Position numbers and translations under genes: made by a program. 64,000 nt of DNA from Deltaproteobacteria bacterium (GTDB taxonomy: Bacteria > Myxococcota > Myxococcia > SLRQ01): contig SLRQ01000025.1 of assembly GCA_007130885.1 (NCBI GenBank), positions 1 to 64,000 of the forward strand. The letters are read 5' to 3'. The notes under the pieces were generated by a model, which was given only the letters and a program-made list of their open reading frames with translations, did not search any database and was not told the origin of the DNA. The number at the start of each line of letters is the position of its first letter. Positions within the stretch are counted from its first letter, which is position 1. Positions 50,624 to 59,079 of this stretch are shown piece after piece.

Positions 50624-53254
50624 ATGCCCAGGAAGCTCCTGCTTGCAGAAGATAGCAAGACAATGCAGGAGGTGGTGAGGATCACCTTCGCATGTGAGGA
50701 TTATGAAGTTCATGTCGCCGAGACCGGCGATGATTGCTTGGCAAAGACACGGGAAATATCCCCGGATTTGGTCATTGCCGATGCTCGTCTGGCCGGCAAG
50801 GACGGCTACGAGGTAGCCGAGGCCTTAAAGGCCGACTCGGCAACGTCTTCAGTGCCGACCCTGCTGCTCGTCGGCTCGTCGGACCCCCTGGATGAAGCAA
50901 GAGCTGATCGGGCAGGAGTCAAAGACCACATAATCAAGCCCTTCGAAAGCCAGGCGTTGTTGGACAAGGTCAACTTGATTGTGACCGGCGAGAAGGGCGA
51001 GGAGATGCCCAGCCCGATTCCCGGGCGCTCAGCCGCGCCTGCCCCTACCCAGACCGGCCGTCCGCCGGCATCGGTGCCTCCTGCTCGTCCGGGAGTGCCC
51101 GGAGCGCCGGCTCGTCCGGGAGCGGCCGGAGCGCCGCCTCGTCCGGGAGTGCCCGGGGCGCCGTCTCGTCCGGGAGCGCCCGGGGCGCCGTCTCGTCCGG
51201 GAGTACCCGGAGCGCCGTCTCGTCCGGGAGTACCCGGAGCGCCGTCTCGTCCGGGAGTGCCCGGAGCGCCGTCTCGTCCGGGAGCGGCTGGAGCGCCGTC
51301 TCGTCCGGGAGTGCCCGGAGCGCCGTCTCGTCCGGGAGCGGCTGGAGCGCCGTCTCGTTCGGGAATGCCCGGAGCGCCGTCTCGTCCGGGAGTGCCCGGA
51401 GCGTCGCCTCGTCCGGGAGCGCCAGTCCCGCCGCCTCGTGCCGGTGGGCCGCAAGCGCCCGAACAAGGCGCTACGCCGCCGATGGAGGAGCACCAAGCAA
51501 ATCAACAGACTGATTCCGTCGAGCCGAAGCAACCGGAGTCAAGGCATGAGGCTGTCTACCCCTCCGATGTGGAAGCCACGGAGACCGCCCGAGAGGAAGT
51601 CGTCGATTCTGGCTCGAGCGAAGGTCTGGAAGAGGATTTCTTCGAAGCTGACGCTGTACTCGATCCCGAGGAGATCGGGGTATCTCCGGGTACGGAGTCG
51701 GCGGAAAAGGATGCTGCTCCGTTCGAGCCGACCCATTCGGTGGTTGAGTCCGAAGATTCGGAACTAGAAACGGAAGCTGTGCTCGAACCGGAGGACATTG
51801 GCGCTGTGCCGGAATTGGATACGGTCGCCGAAATGGAAGAGCCCGAGGGGGCGGAGGTCGAAGAGGCCGTCGCCGTCGAGGAGCCATCGGCGGTTGAGGC
51901 CGAAGAGACCGCCGAGGAGTGGCAGGAAGCGGCCGTGACGGCCGTGGCGGCCGTGGAGTCCGAAGAGGCGGAGGTCGAAGAGGCCGTCGCCGTCGAGGAG
52001 CCATCGGCGGTTGAGGCCGAAGAGATCGCCGAGGAGTGGCAGGAAGCGGCCGTGGCGGCCGAGGAGCCTGAGGAGCCCGAGGAGGCGGAGGTCGAAGTGG
52101 CCGCCGCCGTCGAGGAGCCATCGGCGGTTGAGGCCGAAGAGATCGCCGAGGAGTGGCAGGAAGCGGCCGTGGCGCCCGAGGAGGCGGAGGTCGAAGAGGC
52201 CGCCGCCGTCGAGGAGCCATCGGCGGTTGAGGCCGAAGAGATCGCCGAGGAGTGGCAGGAAGCGGCCGACGACGCGGAAACCTTCGAGGCGGAGGAGCAA
52301 GTAGAGGAGCTCGAAGAAGCATCCGATGCGGGTGACGACTTTCCTGAACCGGAGGTCGAGGATGATTGGGATCTTTCGGGTCTTTCAGATCCAATGGAGG
52401 AGAAAGAAACGGAAGATAGCTCGCCTGAACAGGAGATGGATGACGACCAGGAAGAAGGCTTCGAGCTGATAGAGGACGACGTTGATGTCGATGATGCCGA
52501 TGTCTCCCCAGATACGGATGCCGCGGAGGCTTCTCTCGATGCCTCCGAACAGATAACGGCGGAGACAAAGCCGGATGCTGCACGGGAGACCGAGCAGGAG
52601 CCCGAAGGAGTGGGTCGACCGGCGGATTCCGAGACTCTTGGTCCAGAAGCCGGTGGTTGGAGTTTGGATGAGAGCGCGGCGCCAAGTGAGAGTGCGGTCT
52701 GGGGCCCGGCGGATGAGGAGACAGAGGAAGCCCCTGTGGAGGCAATGGAGCTCGACGCGGATGAAGTAGAGGTGATCGAGCAGCCTGACGCCGAGGCAGG
52801 CACGGATGAGACGGTGCCTGACGCGGAACCCATTGAAGCCGACGTGGAGGCAATGGAGCTCGACGCGGATGAAGTAGAGGTGATCGAGCAGCCTGACGCG
52901 GACCCCATTGAAGCCGGCGTGGATACGGTCGAGGCCGACGTGGATACGGTCGAGGCCGACGTGGATACGGTCGAAGCCGACGTGGAGGCGGTCGAAGCCG
53001 GCGTGGAGGCGGTCGAAGCCGACGTGGAGGCGGTCGAAGCCGACGCGGATACGGTCGAAGCCGACGCGGGCAAGGAAGAACCCCGCTCCGAAGGTTCTGA
53101 CGATGAAGCGGTGCTTCGAGAGGCTCTTTCAAAGGCCAGTCGCGAGACTATCGAGAAGGTGGTCTGGGAGGTAGTCCCGGACTTGGCGGAGACGATAATA
53201 CGCGAAGAGCTCGATCGACTGGTCAAGGAACGAGACAAGAAGGCCTCCGCCTAA
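50624..53254 (+). CDS. Receiver-domain protein with collagen-like and acidic repeats and conserved helical C-terminus
   Basis: The 876-residue product has a canonical receiver (about 1-120) with AEDSKTMQEVV, phosphoacceptor Asp in DLVIADARLAGKDG and HIIKPFES. Then comes a Pro/Gly/Ala tract of about 120 residues (nine-residue RPGVPGAPS repeats), then about 550 residues rich in Glu/Asp/Val with several nested repeats. The final 50 residues form an amphipathic helix segment with ASRETIEKVVWEVVPDLAET and IIREELDRLV. From memory, the same C-terminal pattern occurs in other deltaproteobacterial receiver proteins. The receiver can be phosphorylated; the output is unknown. It stands alone with its own promoter between GGDEF and valS. 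Confidence 0.85.
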   Translation: MPRKLLLAEDSKTMQEVVRITFACEDYEVHVAETGDDCLAKTREISPDLVIADARLAGKDGYEVAEALKADSATSSVPTLLLVGSSDPLDEARADRAGVKDHIIKPFESQALLDKVNLIVTGEKGEEMPSPIPGRSAAPAPTQTGRPPASVPPARPGVPGAPARPGAAGAPPRPGVPGAPSRPGAPGAPSRPGVPGAPSRPGVPGAPSRPGVPGAPSRPGAAGAPSRPGVPGAPSRPGAAGAPSRSGMPGAPSRPGVPGASPRPGAPVPPPRAGGPQAPEQGATPPMEEHQANQQTDSVEPKQPESRHEAVYPSDVEATETAREEVVDSGSSEGLEEDFFEADAVLDPEEIGVSPGTESAEKDAAPFEPTHSVVESEDSELETEAVLEPEDIGAVPELDTVAEMEEPEGAEVEEAVAVEEPSAVEAEETAEEWQEAAVTAVAAVESEEAEVEEAVAVEEPSAVEAEEIAEEWQEAAVAAEEPEEPEEAEVEVAAAVEEPSAVEAEEIAEEWQEAAVAPEEAEVEEAAAVEEPSAVEAEEIAEEWQEAADDAETFEAEEQVEELEEASDAGDDFPEPEVEDDWDLSGLSDPMEEKETEDSSPEQEMDDDQEEGFELIEDDVDVDDADVSPDTDAAEASLDASEQITAETKPDAARETEQEPEGVGRPADSETLGPEAGGWSLDESAAPSESAVWGPADEETEEAPVEAMELDADEVEVIEQPDAEAGTDETVPDAEPIEADVEAMELDADEVEVIEQPDADPIEAGVDTVEADVDTVEADVDTVEADVEAVEAGVEAVEADVEAVEADADTVEADAGKEEPRSEGSDDEAVLREALSKASRETIEKVVWEVVPDLAETIIREELDRLVKERDKKASA
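51086..51436 (+). repeat. 27-bp tandem repeats (collagen-like, about 13 units)
   Basis: About 13 in-frame 27-base units encode RPG(V/A)(P/A)GAP(S/A/P). Units differ mostly at the fourth and fifth residues (VP, AP, AA). The Gly-x-Pro spacing is not a strict three-residue collagen period, so 'collagen-like' refers only to composition. The tract joins the receiver to the acidic region. Confidence 0.9.
51850..52268 (+). repeat. Four acidic in-frame repeats of about 100-117 bp
   Basis: Four units encode a block of the form EAEVEEAVAVEEPSAVEAEE followed by (I/T)AEEWQEAA. Spacing between units varies because short connectors (for example VTAVAAVESEE or AEEPEEPEE) differ. The bases are nearly identical between copies, indicating recent duplication. 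Confidence 0.85.
52909..53067 (+). repeat. 21-bp repeats encoding VEADVDT-type heptads
   Basis: Seven or so in-frame 21-base units encode VEADVDT, VEADVEA or VEAGVEA. They follow a larger duplication in which AMELDADEVEVIEQPDA occurs twice (near 52744 and 52852). The heptad period could support helix formation, but the composition is strongly acidic. Confidence 0.8.
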
Positions 53255-53492
53255 CGTCGAAAAGAATACCCGGAAGTCACAGGGCGTCCCGTGAACGTTG
53301 GCCGTCTCGGCGGGCGGTAGAGGGCCAGGACCCTCATGCGAGTTCGAGGCGGTCATGAGCCTTGCGAACGCTTTTCGGCGATGACCCCGAGGCTGCTCTT
53401 CCTCTTTCATATTGGCGGCCGCGGGGATACATTGCGCAAGTTTTCGGCGGATACCGCCGGCTTGGTCAACGAACAGTTCTGTGAAGGTGCCC

Positions 53493-56171
53493 ATGGAATC
53501 CAGCAGCGAAAATGTTTTGGACAAAGTCTATGATCCCGGCAGTGTCGAGCCCAGATGGTACGAGCGCTGGGTAAAAGCCGGGTACTTTGAACCAGACGAG
53601 AAATCTGAAGGACCGGTCTTCTCGATCGTAATGCCTCCCCCCAACATAACGGGGGTTCTACACATGGGGCATGCGGTTACCGCCACCATCGAGGACATAC
53701 TCACCAGGTGGCATCGAATGCGAGGCTACGTAACGCTATGGCTTCCGGGAACGGACCACGCCGGCATCGCAACGCAGATGGTTGTGGAAAGAGAGCTGAT
53801 GGAGTCCGAGGGGAAGAGCCGTCATGACCTCGGTAGGGAAGCTTTTCTCCAGCGAGTGTGGGACTGGAAGGGAACCTACGGTTCGCGTATCACCGAGCAG
53901 CACAAGGCTCTGGGAACGTCATGCGATTGGTCGCGAGAACGCTTCACGCTCGATGAGGGACTCTCCACCGCGGTTTGCGAGGTCTTTGTGCGGCTTTACG
54001 AGGAGGGGCTCGTTTATAGGGCTGACCGGCTGATCAACTGGTGCACACGCTGCCGCACCGCGCTTTCCGATTTAGAGGTAGAGCACGAGGAGCAAAAAGG
54101 TAGCCTTTGGCACTTGATCTATCCGGTCGAGGGAACCGACCGAAAGCTTGTCGTTGCCACGACCCGACCCGAGACCATGCTGGGGGACAGCGGTGTCGCG
54201 GTACATCCGGACGACGAGCGATATAAGGATCTCATTGGTAAGGAAGTGCGCCTTCCACTGACTGGGAGGCTGATACCGATAGTGGGGGACTCGATTCTGG
54301 TAGACCCCGAGTTCGGTTCAGGAGCGGTCAAGGTTACCCCCGCGCATGATTTCAACGACTTCGAGACGGGGCTGCGGCATGGCCTGGAGCAGATCAGGGT
54401 CATCGACGACGAAGGCATCGTCAGCCGCGAAGGGGGGCCTTACGCCGGGCTCGATAGATTCGAGGCACGCGAGAAAGTAGTCGAGGATCTCCAAAAGGCC
54501 GGTTTGCTCGAGAAGGTGGAAGACTACTCACTTTCTGTCGGAGGCTGTCAGCGTTGTGGAACGGTGGTGGAGCCGACTCTGTCATTGCAGTGGTTCGTAA
54601 AGGCGGACGTGCTTGCCGGCCCAGCTATGGAAGCCGTGGAGAAGGGCGAGACGGTCTTCATTCCTCGCAGCTGGGAGAAAACCTACTTCCACTGGATGCG
54701 TAACATACAGGACTGGTGCATCAGCCGTCAGCTATGGTGGGGACACAGAATTCCGGCCTGGTACTGCGAGGATGACCACTTGACGGTCGCCAGGAGCGCT
54801 CCAGATGCATGTGCTCATTGCGGGTCTTCCGAGCTGCGTCAGGACGAGGACGTCCTCGATACGTGGTTCAGCTCGGCCCTTTGGCCTTTTTCCACGTTGG
54901 GGTGGCCCGAAAAGACCAGGGATTTGGAACGTTTTTATCCCACCTCGGTAATGGAGACGGGCTTCGACATCATCTTCTTCTGGGTGGCTCGGATGATGAT
55001 GATGGGAATCCATTTCATGGGAGAGGTTCCTTTCAGAACCGTTTATCTCCATGCGATGGTACGCGACGATAAGGGTCACAAGATGTCCAAGACTCGGGGG
55101 AACGTAATAGACCCTCTGGAGGTAACGGAAAAGTACGGGGCCGATGCGCTTCGTTTTACACTCGCGGCGATGGCGGGCCAGGGCCGGGATATAAAGCTAT
55201 CCCTGGACAGGGTCGCCGGCTACCAGGCCTTTGCGAACAAGATATGGAATGCCGCGCGTTTCGCTTTCATGAACTTGGAAGGCTATGCCCCGGACGGCAA
55301 GGAAGCGTGGGATAGGCCTCTCGATCTGGCGGATCGCTGGATTCTTTCCAGGCTGGATCACGCCATAAAGCATGCGAACGGATCCTTGGAGGACTATCGG
55401 TTCGATGACGCCGCCCGCGCGGTCTATTCGTTCTTCTGGCACGAGCTGTGTGATTGGTACATCGAACTTTCAAAGCCTGCCCTGAGAGGCGAGCTTGGCG
55501 AGCAGGCGCGTGGTTCCTCGCAGGCAGTACTAGTCCACTGCCTGGACGTTGCGCTTCGCCTCTTGCATCCATTCATGCCTTTCGTGACCGAAGAGATTTG
55601 GCAGAAGCTTCCATTGGGTGAGGACAGGCCGGAGTCCGTAGTTATCGCGACTTACCCGGAATCAGCCGGGAGGGACTCGGCCTCCGAAGCGGCCATGGCT
55701 CCCTTGATTTCGGCAATAGGCGGGGTAAGGACCATCCGTGGAGAGACCGGTATTGCACCAAAGATTGAAGTTCCCATCATCGTGCAGGCCTCGCTCCCCC
55801 ATGTGCGTGAGGCATTCCAGTCATACTCCCGCTACTTGGTGGCTCTCACCAACGCCGAATCCGTGGTTGTGGAAGATCCCGGTGAGCAACCGCCAAAGGC
55901 CGCCGTGCACGTGGGTGAGGGAATAGAGGTTTTTGTCCCTCTCGAAGGACTCATCGACATCTCAGAGGAGTGCCGGCGCCTCGAGGGAGGGTTGGAAAAG
56001 CTTCAAAAAGAGCTTCAGGGCCTGGAGCGAAGGTTGAGCAATCCAAAGTTCGTGGAACGAGCTCCCGAAGAAGTGGTATCTTCGGTCAGGGAGCGGGTAG
56101 CGGTCTTGCGGGAGCAGCAAGACCGTTTGGAGCAGAATCTTTCGCGGCTGAAAGGTAGCCGGGAGAATTGA
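53493..56171 (+). CDS. valS: Valyl-tRNA synthetase
   Basis: ValS charges tRNA-Val and edits mischarged threonine. The product (892 aa) has the HIGH-type motif (NITGVLHMGHA), the editing CP1 domain with TTRPETMLGDSGVAVHP, two CxxC pairs (NWCTRCRTALSD and GGCQRCGTVVEP), DTWFSSALWPFSTLGW, and KMSKTRGNVIDP. The anticodon-binding domain and a C-terminal coiled-coil arm (LEKLQKELQGLERRL) complete it. ATG 53493 is preferred (GAAGG five bases upstream, and the ValS N-terminus LDKVYDPGSVEPRWY follows) over an earlier in-frame start at 53412. No T-box is evident upstream. Confidence 0.97.
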   Translation: MESSSENVLDKVYDPGSVEPRWYERWVKAGYFEPDEKSEGPVFSIVMPPPNITGVLHMGHAVTATIEDILTRWHRMRGYVTLWLPGTDHAGIATQMVVERELMESEGKSRHDLGREAFLQRVWDWKGTYGSRITEQHKALGTSCDWSRERFTLDEGLSTAVCEVFVRLYEEGLVYRADRLINWCTRCRTALSDLEVEHEEQKGSLWHLIYPVEGTDRKLVVATTRPETMLGDSGVAVHPDDERYKDLIGKEVRLPLTGRLIPIVGDSILVDPEFGSGAVKVTPAHDFNDFETGLRHGLEQIRVIDDEGIVSREGGPYAGLDRFEAREKVVEDLQKAGLLEKVEDYSLSVGGCQRCGTVVEPTLSLQWFVKADVLAGPAMEAVEKGETVFIPRSWEKTYFHWMRNIQDWCISRQLWWGHRIPAWYCEDDHLTVARSAPDACAHCGSSELRQDEDVLDTWFSSALWPFSTLGWPEKTRDLERFYPTSVMETGFDIIFFWVARMMMMGIHFMGEVPFRTVYLHAMVRDDKGHKMSKTRGNVIDPLEVTEKYGADALRFTLAAMAGQGRDIKLSLDRVAGYQAFANKIWNAARFAFMNLEGYAPDGKEAWDRPLDLADRWILSRLDHAIKHANGSLEDYRFDDAARAVYSFFWHELCDWYIELSKPALRGELGEQARGSSQAVLVHCLDVALRLLHPFMPFVTEEIWQKLPLGEDRPESVVIATYPESAGRDSASEAAMAPLISAIGGVRTIRGETGIAPKIEVPIIVQASLPHVREAFQSYSRYLVALTNAESVVVEDPGEQPPKAAVHVGEGIEVFVPLEGLIDISEECRRLEGGLEKLQKELQGLERRLSNPKFVERAPEEVVSSVRERVAVLREQQDRLEQNLSRLKGSREN

Positions 56172-56208
56172 GGGCCTTGAGTATCAAGAGCTCTAGGGGA
56201 GGTGGCCC

Positions 56209-56859
56209 ATGGGTCAGGGAGAGCACTTGAATCCAGCACGCACCGAGCGGATGTCTCGAACAGTAGCCAAGGACATTGCGGAAGCGACCGTGGCTATCGG
56301 TGACTCCGTTGTGTCCCGGGTGGCCGTACGGCTCTTGGATGGTCGAGATCCCATGGCCAACAAGACTTCGTGGCGTGATGTTGGAATGGCACTTTTGGCG
56401 GTTGGCCGGGTAGGGGAAGCCGTTGACGCTTTCGCCCGGTTTATCGGCCAAAAAGAGGATGGGCCCGATCCCTTGCTGGAGCGTCTGTCCGAAACGGAGG
56501 TCTTGGAGGTCTCCCGGGAAGGAGAATTGGAAGAGGCGCCAGGCGGCGATCTACGCGGTGAGGGCACGGCGGTTGCCTCCTCCAGTAAAAGAGCGAAGGC
56601 TGGAAGCTCTCGCGCGGCCGGGAAGACGAAGGCTATTGCCGTAAAGAAGGAAAGCTCGAAGGCCAATAGCTCCGGCGGCGCCAAGAAGAAGTCATCTTCG
56701 AAGAAGAAGACTAGGGCCGCGAGCGGCGGCGCCGTGCAGAAGAAGAAGGTGTCGAAGAAGAAGACCAAGGCCGCGAGCGGCGGCGCCGTGAAAAAGAAGG
56801 TGTCGAAGAAGAAGGCCAAGGCCAGTCCAGCCGGTGGTAGTAGGAGAAAGCCCAGGTGA
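56209..56859 (+). CDS. Small protein with lysine-rich, histone H1-like tail
   Basis: The 216-residue product has an N-terminal region (about 1-110) of predicted helices with no recognised family (RVAVRLLDGRDPMANKTSW, then VGRVGEAVDAFARFIG). A highly basic tail (about 120-216) is built from KKKSSSKKKTRAASGG, KKKVSKKKTKAASGG and similar repeats, resembling bacterial histone H1-like or AlgP-type tails. DNA or RNA binding is plausible. AGGGGAGG precedes ATG 56209. Its stop overlaps the nadC GTG start, so it is probably cotranscribed with nadC and perhaps valS. Confidence 0.8.
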   Translation: MGQGEHLNPARTERMSRTVAKDIAEATVAIGDSVVSRVAVRLLDGRDPMANKTSWRDVGMALLAVGRVGEAVDAFARFIGQKEDGPDPLLERLSETEVLEVSREGELEEAPGGDLRGEGTAVASSSKRAKAGSSRAAGKTKAIAVKKESSKANSSGGAKKKSSSKKKTRAASGGAVQKKKVSKKKTKAASGGAVKKKVSKKKAKASPAGGSRRKPR

Positions 56860-57710
56860 CGGTTCCTCCATATATGTCGAGGCTCATCGACCTTGCGCTC
56901 GAAGAGGACGTGGGACCTGGTGACCTCACCACGGAGGCTCTGATTCCAAGGGGGGCGCAAGGACAGGCACGAATCGTGGCCAGGGAAGATCTCGTGATAT
57001 CAGGCATCGGCTCCGCGGAGGCGGTTTTCAGCCGACTGGATCCCGAGACGAGATTCGAGCGTTACGTGTCCGACGGTGATCGGCTGTCAGCCGGCGATAC
57101 CGTTCTTCGGGTGATTGGATGCCTCTCCGTGTTGCTGACGGGTGAGCGGACCGCTCTCAACTTCATCCAGAGGCTCTCCGGGATAGCTTCGCTGACAAGG
57201 CGGTACGTCGACGCTCTTGCCGGGTCCGACACCAAGCTCTTGGATACCCGCAAGACTACTCCTGGCTGGCGAGCACTGGAGAAGGCCGCGGTTCGTCATG
57301 GAGGTGGGTCTAACCATCGAGTGGCGCTGTTCGATGGGGTTCTAATAAAGGACAATCATCTAGTGGCGGCCGGCGACATCGAGGCCGCTGTCAGGGCGGC
57401 GAGATCCAGAGCACCGGCTTTGGTGAGGATCGAGGTGGAGGTGGAATCGATCGGTCAGCTTCGCGAGGCCATCGATGCGGGCGCGGATGTGGTTCTCCTG
57501 GACAACATGGACGATGCTCTATTACGCGAGGCGGTGGACTTTGCTGGCGGGAGAGTTCTTCTTGAAGCATCGGGAAGGATTACTCTCGATCGTGTCCCCG
57601 CGCTGGCCTCGCTGGGCCTCGATTTCATATCTTGCGGCGCGCTCACTCATTCGGCGACGGCCGTGGATCTTTCGCTCGACGTCGAGAGCCCGGCCGGTCA
57701 ACCCCAATGA
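56856..57710 (+). CDS. nadC: Nicotinate-nucleotide pyrophosphorylase (carboxylating), QPRTase
   Basis: NadC converts quinolinate and PRPP to nicotinate mononucleotide in de novo NAD synthesis. The product (284 aa) shows EDVGPGDLTTEALIPRG, LTGERTALNFIQRLSGIAS, the PRPP/quinolinate motif LDTRKTTPGWRALEKAAVR with GGGSNHR, LIKDNHL, VLLDNMD and LEASGRITLD. All active-site segments are intact. It starts at GTG 56856 overlapping the preceding stop, and is followed by birA after 58 bases. nadD lies elsewhere in the window, at 43479. Confidence 0.96.
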   Translation: MTVPPYMSRLIDLALEEDVGPGDLTTEALIPRGAQGQARIVAREDLVISGIGSAEAVFSRLDPETRFERYVSDGDRLSAGDTVLRVIGCLSVLLTGERTALNFIQRLSGIASLTRRYVDALAGSDTKLLDTRKTTPGWRALEKAAVRHGGGSNHRVALFDGVLIKDNHLVAAGDIEAAVRAARSRAPALVRIEVEVESIGQLREAIDAGADVVLLDNMDDALLREAVDFAGGRVLLEASGRITLDRVPALASLGLDFISCGALTHSATAVDLSLDVESPAGQPQ

Positions 57711-57768
57711 GACCAAATCTTTCAGGCGTATGCTCGAGGTTGAGCATGGCGTTCTCGGGGGATAACCT

Positions 57769-58773
57769 TTGGATGTGATGAGCCAGGTGGACGCAAGAGA
57801 GGCGATGGTGCTCGATCTGCTTCTGGAGGCGGACGGCGGCGTCGTGTCCGGACAATTCCTCTCGGAGAAGCTGGGACTAGATCCATCCGAGGTTTATAGG
57901 CGGTTGAACGGTCTTCGATGTCGTGGGTACGGCATACAGCGCCTGCGTGGCGGCTACCGTCTCGAGCAGATGCCTGACGCTGTTGGTCATCTAGAGGTAG
58001 GGGCATTTCTTACCGCGGCCGAGATTGGGAGGGTTATCCACCATAGGGAAAAGGTGCCGTCGACCAACGAGATTGCTTTTCGATTAGCAAGAGGAGGAGC
58101 GTTCCATGGCGAGCTGGTGGTCGCTGAACAGCAGGTCCGCGGCCGCGGCAGATGCGGGCGCAACTGGTTTTCTCCCGCCGGGCTGAACCTTTACTTCTCC
58201 GTTATTCTTCGCCCTGACCTGGAGACGGCTCGCGCTCCAGAGCTTACCTTCGTTGTCGCGGTGGCCTTGGCTAGAGCCCTGGGCGAAAGCCTGGAGGGGC
58301 CGGTGGGCATCAAGTGGCCCAACGATGTCCAGATTCAGGGAAAGAAGGTTGCTGGTATTCTCCCAGAGCTACACGCCAAGGGGAATTTGGTGGATTTTGT
58401 TGTAGCGGGTGTCGGCGTGAACGTGAACATGTCGGAGTCCGATCTGCCCGTTGCTCTTGCGGGAAAGGCGACCTCGCTTCGGATAGAGAAGGGAAGGACT
58501 TTTGGTCGGCCTCGGCTTCTAGCCGGTATTCTCGATGCTTTCGAGGACACATACAATCAATGGATCGACGAGGGTTTCGGCCCTATTCGAGACGCTTGGC
58601 TGTCGCTGGATGTAACGCTTGGCCGCAAGGTGCGGGTGGGTGACGAAGGTGGTGAGAATTTGGTGGGTGAGGCGGTAAGCGTGGATGAGTCCGGAGCGCT
58701 AGTCATCCGGTGTCCGGATGGAGGGCTCGTCAAAGTAGTAAGCGGGGATGTTGCTACCTTCCTTGGTGCTTAG
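57769..58773 (+). CDS. birA: Biotin-protein ligase / biotin operon repressor-like BirA
   Basis: BirA activates biotin as biotinyl-AMP and attaches it to acetyl-CoA carboxylase. The product (334 aa) has an N-terminal winged helix-turn-helix (about 10-68), the ligase domain with PSTNEI, AEQQVRGRGRCGRNW and IKWPNDVQI, and a C-terminal SH3-like domain (GEAVSVDESGALVIRC). The HTH suggests it can also repress, although no bio genes are near. TTG 57769 has GGGGGA upstream; ATG 57778 is an alternative. The last codon and stop lie inside the left end of the 168-bp palindrome. Confidence 0.94.
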   Translation: MDVMSQVDAREAMVLDLLLEADGGVVSGQFLSEKLGLDPSEVYRRLNGLRCRGYGIQRLRGGYRLEQMPDAVGHLEVGAFLTAAEIGRVIHHREKVPSTNEIAFRLARGGAFHGELVVAEQQVRGRGRCGRNWFSPAGLNLYFSVILRPDLETARAPELTFVVAVALARALGESLEGPVGIKWPNDVQIQGKKVAGILPELHAKGNLVDFVVAGVGVNVNMSESDLPVALAGKATSLRIEKGRTFGRPRLLAGILDAFEDTYNQWIDEGFGPIRDAWLSLDVTLGRKVRVGDEGGENLVGEAVSVDESGALVIRCPDGGLVKVVSGDVATFLGA

Positions 58774-58936
58774 GGCCCGCCGCGAAATAACCTGTCCGTT
58801 ACGAGGGCCGATCCATCCCGCCTGGCTGCGTCGCGCGTCGCTTACATAGCAAGAGCTATGCTGCGCTCCCCGCTCCTTGCCAGGCGGGCGTCCCGACCCT
58901 CTCACTTGGCCAGGTTATTTCCCTGCGGACCCTTAG
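58769..58936. repeat. 168-bp imperfect palindromic element
   Basis: The left arm from 58769 (CTTAGGGCCCGC, then GAAATAACCTG, GAGGG, CCCGCCTGGC) is mirrored by the right arm (GCCAGGCGGG, CCCTC, CAGGTTATTTC, GCGGACCCTTAG) around a centre at 58852 (CATAGC-AAGA-GCTATG). The arms are about 80 bases each, with scattered mismatches. It contains no gene. It could be a miniature inverted-repeat element, a repetitive extragenic palindrome or a long terminator hairpin. It ends directly before the coaX promoter region and overlaps the birA stop codon. Confidence 0.85.
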
Positions 58937-58950
58937 GGTTTGATGAGGTT

Positions 58951-58986
58951 TGTCAATTGACACACGGCCTTGCTCACGCGTAGCTT
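58951..58986 (+). promoter_or_regulatory. coaX promoter with palindromic operator
   Basis: A perfect 12-base palindrome TGTCAATTGACA (58951-58962) overlaps a perfect -35 TTGACA (58957-58962). TAGCTT (58981-58986, three of six) lies 18 bases on and could be the -10. A repressor bound at the palindrome would block the -35. Leader to the coaX ATG at 59080 is about 85 bases. Confidence 0.45.
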
Positions 58987-59079
58987 CAAGTAAAGCGTCT
59001 CGGACTTTCAGTAACCGGCGAGGTGGAGTTCTCCGGCAACGGCAGGCTTGGTATCGTTTTCAGCCGTCGAGGTGTGTGC

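Noticed and set aside
51086..51436. CRISPR-like regular repeats
   Set aside because: The 27-bp units are directly contiguous with no unique spacers, keep a reading frame and lie inside a gene. The same applies to the repeats at 12463-12786 and 62490-62877. No cas genes are present.
51471..53238. Very long minus-strand open frames (over 550 codons) opposite the REC-repeat gene
   Set aside because: They are low-complexity mirror images (Ser- or Pro/Arg-rich) of the repetitive acidic gene, without start signals or domains. G+C-rich repeats suppress stop codons on the other strand.
53255..53492. T-box or other riboswitch before valS
   Set aside because: I found no recognisable T-box core or anti-terminator arrangement in this 238-base leader, and T-boxes are not expected outside mainly Gram-positive groups.
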